Shown here one piece after another: positions 7,501 through 12,884 of a stretch of 12,884 bases of DNA. The position numbers and the translations under genes were made by a program. Numbering within the stretch: the first letter of the stretch is position 1; each line of letters opens with the position of its first letter. The notes beneath the pieces are model-generated. The model was not told the DNA's origin. It saw only the letters and a program-made list of their open reading frames with translations, and searched no databases. The stretch covers positions 1 through 12,884 of the forward strand of contig JASANC010004757.1 in NCBI GenBank assembly GCA_030248135.1. Reading direction: 5' to 3'. The stretch is from Theristus sp. LFF4_11 (taxonomy: Eukaryota > Nematoda > Chromadorea > Monhysterida > Xyalidae).

Positions 7501-7534
7501 GAACAATACAATTGGCGTGAATGAGCCGGCGTAA
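7334..7534 (+). CDS. Hypothetical 66-residue single-pass membrane protein frame
   Basis: The frame has a true ATG (MYMGSQLLKK), a hydrophobic stretch at about residues 12-35 (with SISIFSTTVFFAPLISW), a short basic turn (RAKKLSPPKEE) and a polar Asn/Lys tail ending NEPA. That layout suits a small signal-anchored protein. It overlaps the candidate spliced frame 7300-7500 in another frame, and its last 14 bases overlap the next ATG frame (7521). No function is recognised and chance is possible. Confidence 0.15.
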   Translation: MYMGSQLLKKTYFSLSSISIFSTTVFFAPLISWHSCVLFRAKKLSPPKEEITEKNKNNTIGVNEPA

Positions 7535-7793
7535 AACAATAAAAAAAGAGAGTTTCGGCTGTAATTCGGGCAAAAAGGAAACAAAAATACAAACAACAGC
7601 TTGGTCTGTGTTTAGGGACAAAAATTATATGACATATGTGGTTTTTCAGATAATAAGGATACAAAAAACACCCATCGATTATCTTGATGTCCTCTTTCCC
7701 TCAATCATATTTTTGGGTTTGATAATAGAAATACCTATTATAACGGTTTTACAAAGTCGATCTACACACAGATTTGTGTGGGATTTGAAATAA
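7521..7793 (+). CDS. Hypothetical 90-residue protein, basic N-terminus and hydrophobic segment
   Basis: The frame starts with ATG (MSRRKTIKKESFGC), has a strongly basic first 25 residues, then FRDKNYMTYVVFQIIRI, and a long hydrophobic segment at about residues 55-77 (LFPSIIFLGLIIEIPIIT). It ends HRFVWDLK and TAA. Ten of its thirteen isoleucines use ATA. The stop lies within an AATAAA hexamer (7789-7794). The local sequence is A-rich, unlike most of the top strand. Its last 66 bases fall in the diverged repeat copy C, so the end of the protein would be repeat-derived. I do not recognise the protein; it could be a chance frame in an A-rich patch. Confidence 0.22.
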   Translation: MSRRKTIKKESFGCNSGKKETKIQTTAWSVFRDKNYMTYVVFQIIRIQKTPIDYLDVLFPSIIFLGLIIEIPIITVLQSRSTHRFVWDLK

Positions 7794-7840
7794 ACGGGGA
7801 CACTCTGATTGGGTGAACCAGCTGCACAAAGCAGCCAATC
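7728..7840 (-). repeat. Dispersed repeat, diverged copy C
   Basis: Landmarks occur in the same order as in copy B (both minus): AGCAGCCA (7830-7837 versus 12123-12130), CTGATTGG (7805-7812 versus 12102-12109) and CGATCTA (7758-7764 versus 12044-12050), followed towards lower coordinates by GTTTTAC against GTTTAC. Across 7758-7776 versus 12044-12062, 12 of 19 bases agree, and 5 of the 7 differences are transitions, most at CpG in copy B. The internal spacer is shorter. Also present is a hairpin (GATTGG..CTGC-acaaa-GCAGCCAATC, 7807-7840). Confidence 0.45.
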
Positions 7841-7960
7841 CGGATATGGAAATAATACCATTTCAGTGACCCCTTTCAATCGGCCGCTTACTCTGCCTAA
7901 CTTTCTTTTTTGCTCCTTTTTTATTCAGATTACAAGCTTTTTTCTCTCCCATCTGCGTCA

Positions 7961-7989
7961 TGCGCCACGTAACACGTGTGCGTGGCACA
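7961..7989. promoter_or_regulatory. Nested palindrome centred on a CACGTG E-box
   Basis: GCCACG (7964-7969) and CGTGGC (7981-7986) flank the perfect palindrome ACACGTGT (7972-7979), with TG/CA matching further out. The short segment holds four RCGTG cores counting both strands, the core of bHLH-PAS and hypoxia-response sites, as well as the E-box itself. A TGCGTCA sequence, similar to an AP-1/CRE half, lies just upstream (7954-7960). Function is inferred from motif shape only. Confidence 0.35.
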
Positions 7990-8176
7990 AGCAGGATTGA
8001 ATAAATGAACTTTTTTTCATAATTAGCTTGTTATATGTGCCTCGCAGGACGCAGGTATGGAGGCCTCAGAAATTATTATAATCTAACAAAAAAATCCTTG
8101 TGGGAGGAACAGCGTTACCAGTGCCTGTATGGGATGGCTTCTGTATCTGCAAAATAATCTCACTCACTGATCGCGC

Positions 8177-8425
8177 ATGAAAAGCTTTATGTTTAAAATA
8201 CAACTCAGAACACCAAAATCATTGCACCTTGTCAAACATGTCAATAATGACTTTCCTGACAATCAGGTAGCAGATCGTGTCGAGACCAAATACAGTGTTT
8301 ACACTACAGTACCTGTTCTTCATTGCGTTAAGTCGAACAGACAACGAACATGCATGCTAAGAAATGTTCGCGCGTTCTCATTACAGCGAAAGTTCCAGCT
8401 ACAACAAGGCTTACACCCTTGTTGA
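8177..8425 (+). CDS. Hypothetical 82-residue protein frame
   Basis: The frame has a true ATG (MKSFMFKIQLRTPKSLHL) and 82 codons with varied, mostly polar composition (NDFPDNQVADRVETKYSV, then CMLRNVRAFSLQRKFQLQ), ending in CAAGGCTTACACCCTTGTTGA. The top-strand T bias disappears here, which sets this stretch apart. Two more frames (8350 and 8364) open before it ends. No family is recognised. Confidence 0.2.
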   Translation: MKSFMFKIQLRTPKSLHLVKHVNNDFPDNQVADRVETKYSVYTTVPVLHCVKSNRQRTCMLRNVRAFSLQRKFQLQQGLHPC

Positions 8426-8603
8426 CTACAAGGATATTATTATTACCACAGAAAATAATGTTTTCGATCAAAACATGTCCTTCAAAACGACCAGAAAAAG
8501 TTGCTCCGGCTGTTTATTGCTTGTGGGTTATGCATATTTTCTATCTTTTGAGCCATTTCCATTCATTTCTACAAGCGTTTTGGGCTCACAGCCGAACGGA
8601 TAA
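8364..8603 (+). CDS. Hypothetical 79-residue frame with C-ending codons
   Basis: This ATG-initiated frame uses an unusual share of TAC, AAC, AAG, ACC and AGC codons in its first third for such a T-rich window. It reads SHYSESSSYNKAYTLVDYKD, then IIITTENNVFDQNMSFKTTR, and later a hydrophobic, aromatic run (LLLVGYAYFLSFEPF). An acceptor-like TTCTCATTACAG ends at about 8386, so it could equally be an exon starting there. It overlaps the frame ending at 8425. I recognise no domain. Confidence 0.22.
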   Translation: MFARSHYSESSSYNKAYTLVDYKDIIITTENNVFDQNMSFKTTRKSCSGCLLLVGYAYFLSFEPFPFISTSVLGSQPNG

Positions 8604-8659
8604 GTCACTGAACCCGTCTGCTTGTGTTTAGTTGCTTGTTATGTGGCTAAACTACCCGC

Positions 8660-8687
8660 GTGCGCTGATTGGTTGCCATAGGCTAAG
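8660..8687 (-). promoter_or_regulatory. CCAAT-box (NF-Y-like) site related to repeat copy B
   Basis: GTGCGCTGATTGGTTGCC here matches 12097-12124 at 22 of 28 positions, including the full CTGATTGG (inverted CCAAT) core. I see no further extension of the similarity on either side. It may be a fragment of the dispersed repeat or an independent NF-Y site. Confidence 0.35.
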
Positions 8688-8868
8688 TCCACCTTTTTTG
8701 AAAGATTCACTTTTTTGTTCGCTTTCAGTTGGGGTTGTTCATGCGCTACAAAATAAACACAATAGTGAACTTTCGGGCTGTCAGATCAGAACAATTTTGT
8801 CATTCTTTTTGAAGTTCCCAATCCATCGCTCGAACAAAATATTGCTTTTCAATCATTGGTCCAACTGA

Positions 8869-9453
8869 AGATGGGTCCAACTTTTCATTCCGCACTTGGC
8901 CCAATGCAACCATTCAGCATGCAGCATTTAAACTAAGCCTAAACACGCCACCGAACTAAAGGTCGTGTCCCCTTTTGTCCATTTCTCGTTTTCTTTCTTT
9001 TCCTAGAACTACTCGCGTGTCTGTTTATGAGCCGTGAAAAATGACTCTTCTGGCACATCATGTTCTGTTTTGATCCGCTTTTACGACACATCATGTTCAC
9101 CAATTCGCCATTTTGCCATTTTATTCATGATTCTGATTTAGCTGCGCGTTTTCTTATGTGTATGTGTGCGTCGGGCTTGTTGGGTATGATTCCATGTAAT
9201 TTGAGTAGTGTTCCTCCTTGTTGCAGAGTTGTGCAAGTGAGGAAAGACCTTTCCTCAGCGGTGCTTGTTTGCTAGTTGGGTGGCGTTTTCAGACGATCGT
9301 TACGTGATTAGGATGCTTCTACATTTTTTTCTACGACAAACAATATTGTCTTCCTAATGATTGGCTATTTGGTTGCAGTATTTTGGTGTTTCAATGTATA
9401 AAGTTGTGGCACGTCACGCTATTTTGGGTTTCAGAGTCAAATAAGTTTTTCTG
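8869..9453. other. Non-coding stretch with a promoter-like cluster at its end
   Basis: There is no supported gene. Near its end an inverted CCAAT motif (GATTGG at 9359-9364), a TGTATAAAG TATA-like box at about 9395-9403 and a CACGTCAC element (about 9410) lie within 60 bases, upstream of the open frame at 9454. The arrangement is promoter-like but unproven. The small frame at 9060-9275 is judged incidental. Confidence 0.35.
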
Positions 9454-9669
9454 GTGACTTCTTTTCCATTAGATCTTTTTATCAAACCCCGTCCTATTCC
9501 AAGTGGCCGTCGACACAGTGAATTTGCCACGGTCAAGAGCAGTTTTACAAACGGTGATTGTTATGTGTGGCAACCAAAAGATACAGTTCTCGCTTGTCGC
9601 TATGAAATTTGGCATTACACGGTCACTGAAACTTTTATGCTGTTTATGCGTTGTTTAATTTTTGTTTGA
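9454..9669 (+). CDS. Candidate exon, two open frames, unknown product
   Basis: An acceptor-like tract CTTCTTTTCCATTAG ends at 9472. After it two plus frames stay open for over 60 codons. One (the GTG-headed frame from 9454) reads RPIPSGRRHSEFATVKSS, then NGDCYVWQPKDTVLACRYEI and WHYTVTE. The other reads NPVLFQVAVDTVNLPRSRAV, then VIVMCGNQKIQFSL. The base composition is more balanced than the flanks. One of these may be a real terminal exon, but two simultaneous open frames cannot be separated from here. No family is recognised. Confidence 0.2.
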   Translation: MTSFPLDLFIKPRPIPSGRRHSEFATVKSSFTNGDCYVWQPKDTVLACRYEIWHYTVTETFMLFMRCLIFV

Positions 9670-10486
9670 AACTTTCAAAAAATTCATGTAAACCAGTCAC
9701 CAAGGTATTTCAGTTTTTGTTTCTGTTCCATCCATCTATTTTATGTCGCGAAAATGCAGGAAACTCCGATAAAACTGTATGAACCGCATGTAATAGTTCG
9801 GAGATCCAAATCTGTTGTGCAAAATCTTGTTTTTACTTTCAAACGTTTCACAGATTAAGTTGCGACATAATGGAAAATGCCGCTGCTTGCACACCCACGT
9901 TTTTTCGCTTGTTTTCTAAAACATAGTGAGCAATTTGACACCTTTCCGATTTTTTGCGTATTTCCATATTTTCTGCATTTCTTTCTAATAGTGTTTTTGT
10001 GTCAAAAAAAACACTTTGTACAAAAAATTGCGCTCATTTTTTCAGTGCAGATATGAAAAAACGTAGTTTGCTAAAACGTGCAGGTAGCTTTGGAAAAATG
10101 TGTGGCGCTGATATGTTTCACATCTATACTCTTTTATGTAAGCATTTTACATTTGGATATTATCATTTTTTTTGCAAAATCAGAACGGTTGAAGACTGCA
10201 AAGGCCAAAGTCTGCAAAGTCGGGCATTATTTTTTTAACAACTTCAATATCGTTTTGCCTGTTCCGCCTCTTTCTTCACCTCGTTTTGGTTCTAAAACGT
10301 TTTCGGTTAGTTCCAGAAATCAGAGGCTGACTTCCTTTTGAAAAAAAATCCCGCACTTTTTTAATTTCGAATGATGGATTTCGCAACCGTGCGCCCTTTT
10401 GTTGTTGGTTCGCTGACGAATTTGTCTCAAATGCCGTTTGAAGGTTTCAAAAAAATCTCAAAGTTTCTCCCGGTAGTCCGTAAATC
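9670..10486. other. T-rich non-coding stretch
   Basis: Strong T bias and T-runs dominate. Overlapping plus frames at 9954-10238 and 10078-10341 give Phe/Lys/Ser-rich products without features and are treated as chance. Confidence 0.5.
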
Positions 10487-10750
10487 ATGTTGTTTTTATA
10501 TTCAGTGGTTTTTTTAATTCACGGCAAATTTATTTTGAAGTTTATTGTTTGGAAGTGTTGTCTTTCCGTGGTGGTGTGGTGGCGCACACTTTTTTTCAAG
10601 ATTTTAATGCGTGTGCGTTTGTTTTATTGTCAATTGTTTGTCACTGTTTTGCGTTTAACGCTGAAAAAGTGCGCTGCGAAATATTGTAACAGTTGCGCAA
10701 TAATGGGATGCTCCAACTGTTTTCAAGATTCGCGGCGTCATAATTTATGA
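10487..10750 (+). CDS. Hypothetical 87-residue hydrophobic frame with Cys-rich tail
   Basis: The frame is ATG-initiated (MLFLYSVVFLIHGKF), hydrophobic over its first 60 residues, then ends in a Cys cluster, CAAKYCNSCAIMGCSNC, with spacing C-x4-C-x2-C-x4-C-x2-C before QDSRRHNL. The cluster resembles a small metal-binding motif in shape only. A T/G-rich strand readily produces Phe, Leu, Val and Cys codons, so chance is a strong alternative. Confidence 0.13.
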   Translation: MLFLYSVVFLIHGKFILKFIVWKCCLSVVVWWRTLFFKILMRVRLFYCQLFVTVLRLTLKKCAAKYCNSCAIMGCSNCFQDSRRHNL

Positions 10751-10823
10751 TTTTCATTTTTGTTGTTGTTTTGTTCTTCATTTTTGTACGAATACGAACG
10801 CTTGTCTGATTTGGCTCAAACTG

Positions 10824-10850
10824 GGCGGTGTTAGAAGCCGCCTATTTTTT
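10824..10850 (+). terminator. GC-rich hairpin followed by a T-run
   Basis: GGCGGT (10824-10829) pairs with GCCGCC (10837-10842), including one G-T pair, around a 7-base loop, and TATTTTTT follows. It looks like an intrinsic terminator or the 3' end of a Pol III-type transcript. No RNA gene is recognised upstream, so the role is uncertain. Confidence 0.3.
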
Positions 10851-11279
10851 GATACTTTAACATTCGCATTTGAAGCAGTGAATCACAGCGGATGGCATGT
10901 CTGGAAATTTGAATTTCTGGTTTTTGGAATTATGATCCATGAGTTACCGTGAATTCTTGCCTGTACATGCAGGGACGTCTTGCGTTTACAGGCTGTTGTT
11001 GACCCAATGGTGGCTGAATGTCCACAGGTTTTGACGAAAAACTCAAACTTTTAAAACCCTGCCAAAATTGTACCCCTTGCCTACAAGTCCATTATTGAAT
11101 CTTTATTTTGAGCGGCACCTTGTTCATAAGGGTTTATGCGACGGGGTAGTTTTACTTTTTTTTAACAATTTTTGATTTGCCAATTTTAAAAAAGTACATA
11201 CAATTTGTAAGCTGGCTATTATGCTGAAGTTTACAGTGTATTTCATCTTTATTGTCATGGATTTTGTTATGGCGATGAG
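10851..11279. other. Non-coding stretch
   Basis: I see no open frame, repeat or motif that I can support beyond the T-rich background. Confidence 0.5.
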
Positions 11280-11495
11280 TCAAATGTTTTGGGCTTGTTT
11301 TATTGTTGTATTGTATTGATGATTAATCTGTGTGGTGCAAAATTTGAAATTTCTTTTCCATGTACCGCACCCTAAAACTTTTTTGAAAGGCACATAAAAA
11401 CAGCTCATTGTCTCGCTTCTCGCATCGTTTTGGATTCTTATTATGAATGTTACTTGGCAGTAAAAAGCTGAATCATGCACAATGTTTGAAGCCAT
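11280..11495 (-). CDS. Hypothetical 71-residue protein frame
   Basis: A true ATG opens MASNIVHDSAFYCQVTFIIR, then SETMSCFYVPFKKVLGCGTW and KRNFKFCTTQINHQYN, ending in TGA. Composition is balanced, with four cysteines and no long hydrophobic run. It is the third of three minus-strand ATG frames running from 11970 downwards, with gaps of 54 and 85 bases. No family is recognised. Confidence 0.18.
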   Translation of the reverse strand: MASNIVHDSAFYCQVTFIIRIQNDARSETMSCFYVPFKKVLGCGTWKRNFKFCTTQINHQYNTTIKQAQNI

Positions 11496-11549
11496 GGACT
11501 CCTGGTTATTTCAGATTTTATTCAAATTTGTTTTCAACAACACCGTTTA

Positions 11550-11753
11550 TTATTTCACAGTAGCAACACGTTGCAGCTTTGCAGGCCATAAAAACAGTCT
11601 GCCTTTTTTCTGCTCTATTTTTTGAAGTGCAATACACGGACGGAGACCAATCGAAAAAAATAGAAACAGAAAGCTGTGTGCTACCAATTGCCATTTTTTA
11701 GATTTTGAGTTAAAAAGGTCACACTTTTGGTTTCTGTCGTACACGTTTGTCAT
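11550..11753 (-). CDS. Hypothetical 67-residue frame with one hydrophobic segment
   Basis: It opens with ATG (MTNVYDRNQKCDLFNSKSKK), then a hydrophobic stretch at about residues 23-43 (LVAHSFLFLFFSIGLRPCIA) and a basic tail (QKIEQKKGRLFLWPAKLQRV). This looks like a small membrane-anchored protein. It is the middle of three minus-strand ATG frames. No family is recognised. Confidence 0.18.
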   Translation of the reverse strand: MTNVYDRNQKCDLFNSKSKKWQLVAHSFLFLFFSIGLRPCIALQKIEQKKGRLFLWPAKLQRVATVK

Positions 11754-11838
11754 TCTTATTAGTAGTGATGCAAGTCTTCAAGACATGGTCAAACTTTATT
11801 TTACAGTGCTACTCACCCATGCGAAAAAACGTATAACA

Positions 11839-11970
11839 CTAGATAGTAGATACATAAAGTGATACTATGGAGTGCAAAATTGAAAAAAAGTGAAGTTTCT
11901 GAGCACCAGGCTCTACGCAGATCGCTTCTGAGTGGCATCTTTCGGCTAATGGCAACACTTTGTCGCTCAT
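11839..11970 (-). CDS. Short 43-residue frame directly downstream of repeat copy B
   Basis: The ATG at 11970-11968 lies one base after the GATAATA that ends repeat copy B. The product reads MSDKVLPLAERCHSEAICVE and then PGAQKLHFFSILHSIVS before TAG at 11841-11839. Residues 1-27 look like ordinary soluble protein and the end is hydrophobic. It is the counterpart of the ATG at the end of copy A, though the two products are not similar. It may be a first exon rather than a complete gene. Confidence 0.22.
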   Translation of the reverse strand: MSDKVLPLAERCHSEAICVEPGAQKLHFFSILHSIVSLYVSTI

Positions 11971-11971
11971 G

Positions 11972-12137
11972 TATTATCTTTTCTTTAATACCTGCGACTC
12001 ATTGCGGTGGTGGACGTGAAAGGAAACTAGTTTGACTGTTTACCGATCTATGCGCGCATTGAGACGCGGGACCAAAATGAGAGATATTATTTTGCTGTAC
12101 GCTGATTGGTCGGCAGAGACTTAGCAGCCATTAAATC
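11972..12137 (-). repeat. Dispersed repeat, copy B
   Basis: This is the inverted counterpart of copy A and lacks its 91-base insertion. Reading on the minus strand the order is AAATC-complement start, CCAATCAG, ATTTTGGTCCCGCG, CAATGCGCGC, GGTAAACAG, AAACTAGTTTCCTTTC, AGTCGCAG and GATAATA. It contains several CpGs that are changed in copy C. Its low-coordinate end abuts an ATG frame on the minus strand. Confidence 0.75.
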
Positions 12138-12200
12138 GGCTACAGGCCTCTTCCAGCGGGCGGCCGCAAAACGCTTCCCAGAAGCTTCTGCCGGGAGTCT
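12097..12200 (-). promoter_or_regulatory. GC-rich patch with CCAAT box, GC box and palindromes
   Basis: In an otherwise AT-rich window this patch holds an inverted CCAAT (CTGATTGG, 12102-12109), a GC-box core GGGCGG (12158-12163), the rare 8-base palindrome GCGGCCGC (12160-12167) and the 12-base palindrome CAGAAGCTTCTG (12179-12190). It lies about 130-230 bases upstream of the minus-strand ATG at 11970, a normal promoter-proximal distance. The plus-strand frame through it (12106-12294) opens with TTG and is Ala/Arg/Leu-rich; I regard that frame as less likely than a regulatory role. Confidence 0.3.
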
Positions 12201-12548
12201 GCTGCTTCGAAACGTTCTCATTTCATTTTTTGCTTTTTTACTTTATGGTAGTACTTTTGGCATGGTATCCGTTATGGTATTGCTTATGGCATAAAATGTG
12301 GTATCTTTTTTGTGTCTGTACTTCTGCAGGCTTTTTTCTTTTCAACCTTCACAAAATAAAAAGTTTTGATTGAATGAAACTATACGAATAATAGGGTAAC
12401 TACTTTTCTATTTCCGCTTTCAGGCACTCAATCTGTCGGAAAACTTGTAGTTTCTTTTACGTGGCCATTTTTTCAATCTACCAGACCGGAACATTGTATT
12501 GTATCTAGTACATGTATGGCAGTATAGTTGTATCTCATTTATCGGCAG
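12201..12548. other. Non-coding stretch
   Basis: T-rich sequence with a pyrimidine-rich acceptor-like CCGCTTTCAG (about 12421) and an AATAAA at about 12355. No gene can be supported. Confidence 0.45.
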
Positions 12549-12663
12549 GACAGCCACTCCCATGCATTATTGCAAGCCTTTGAACAAGAAATGCAAAAAT
12601 TACGCAAAGCAAAAGCTCAGCAATTCAGCATTCTGCGATTTGTAACGAGTTTTTATTGCAAAT
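12549..12663 (+). CDS. Candidate exon encoding a coiled-coil-like helix
   Basis: An acceptor-like CTCATTTATCGGCAG ends at 12548 and a donor GTAAGC begins at 12664. The open frame (open from 12528 to 12692) reads DSHSHALLQAFEQEMQKLRK, then AKAQQFSILRF. Hydrophobic residues fall at heptad spacing (Leu8, Phe11, Met15, Leu18) with Glu, Lys, Gln and Arg between, typical of a short coiled coil. The segment is A-rich in a T-rich window. No protein family can be named from this length. Confidence 0.28.
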
Positions 12664-12884
12664 GTAAGCGTTTTTGTTTGCGCTTTCTACTATGACCGTT
12701 TTTTCCCGAATCAGACCATAAAATTTTACGAAAAAGCACCATAGAATAAATAACCATAAACGTAACAAAAACTAAAAACTCCACAAAAGTTCAACAAAAA
12801 CGCAAATAAAGCTGCTGAACTTGTAGTTTCACACTCTTATTCGTTATGTTTTATTTCAAATCTAGTGAAAATGTCAACAAAACA
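12664..12884. other. Non-coding right end with reversed A/T bias
   Basis: From about 12715 the top strand becomes A-rich (35 A and 11 T in 12721-12780), with AATAAA at about 12745 and 12806. No open frame can be supported. Confidence 0.45.

Noticed and set aside
7521..7793. Faint likeness of the hydrophobic segment to multi-pass transporter helices
   Set aside because: The resemblance rests on hydrophobic composition only; no diagnostic motif can be pointed to.
8669..8687. X-box (RFX-type) next to the CCAAT box
   Set aside because: The second half-site departs from the consensus at key positions.
12106..12294. Ala/Arg/Leu-rich plus-strand frame through the GC-rich patch
   Set aside because: It starts with TTG directly after a stop and is better explained by the composition of a regulatory patch, part of which belongs to repeat copy B.
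1..12884. Reassigned stop codons (TAA/TAG read as amino acids)
   Set aside because: Considered because of the stops at 2736 and 2745, but the acidic repeat also needs frameshifts, and other candidate frames end at ordinary TAA, TAG and TGA.

Overview
This window reads as eukaryotic, mostly non-coding DNA. The longest uninterrupted open frame in 12.9 kb is 130 codons, there are no packed long frames or ribosome-binding-site patterns, splice-like GT/AG signals are frequent, and there is a long pure trinucleotide microsatellite. The top strand is strongly T-rich and A-poor over most of its length (for example 34 T and 7 A in 121-180), as expected for introns of a plus-strand gene or for a strand-asymmetric intergenic region. 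CpG is not visibly depleted. I recognise no known protein family, tRNA, rRNA, CRISPR array or complete transposon, and I cannot name the species.

Left part (1-1890): T-rich background with two small minus-strand open frames (1394-1212 and 1154-762). Next (1889-about 3220) comes the most protein-like stretch. It starts with a degenerate 9-bp repeat encoding Glu-Ser-Ala/Asp triplets, broken by frameshifts. A non-repetitive segment, two in-frame stops and further protein-like pieces follow. Two plausible exons (3114-3220 and 4362-4455 or 4362-4545) have good splice signals and can be joined in phase. I treat the whole as a decayed or mis-assembled spliced gene of unknown function.

Centre (5000-9700): scattered small open frames of low confidence, a (TTG)21 microsatellite at 6704-6766, and a previously unlabelled dispersed repeat. 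Copy A of the repeat (6946-7205, plus) and copy B (11972-12137, minus) match at 37 of 43 positions in their core. A more diverged copy C lies at 7728-7840 (minus). Copy A carries about 91 extra bases holding an imperfect hairpin. Copies A and B each end at or just before an ATG that opens a short reading frame, so the repeat may be a duplicated promoter/5' leader or a small mobile element.

Right part (9700-12884): T-rich background, a GC-rich hairpin followed by a T-run (10824-10850), three small minus-strand frames (11970-11280) downstream of a CCAAT/GC-box-bearing GC-rich patch (12097-12200), and a possible coiled-coil exon (12549-12663). The T-over-A bias reverses at the right end (35 A and 11 T in 12721-12780).

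No functional pathway can be assembled from these pieces. Coding calls rest on open frames, splice signals and composition only, and their confidences are low accordingly.
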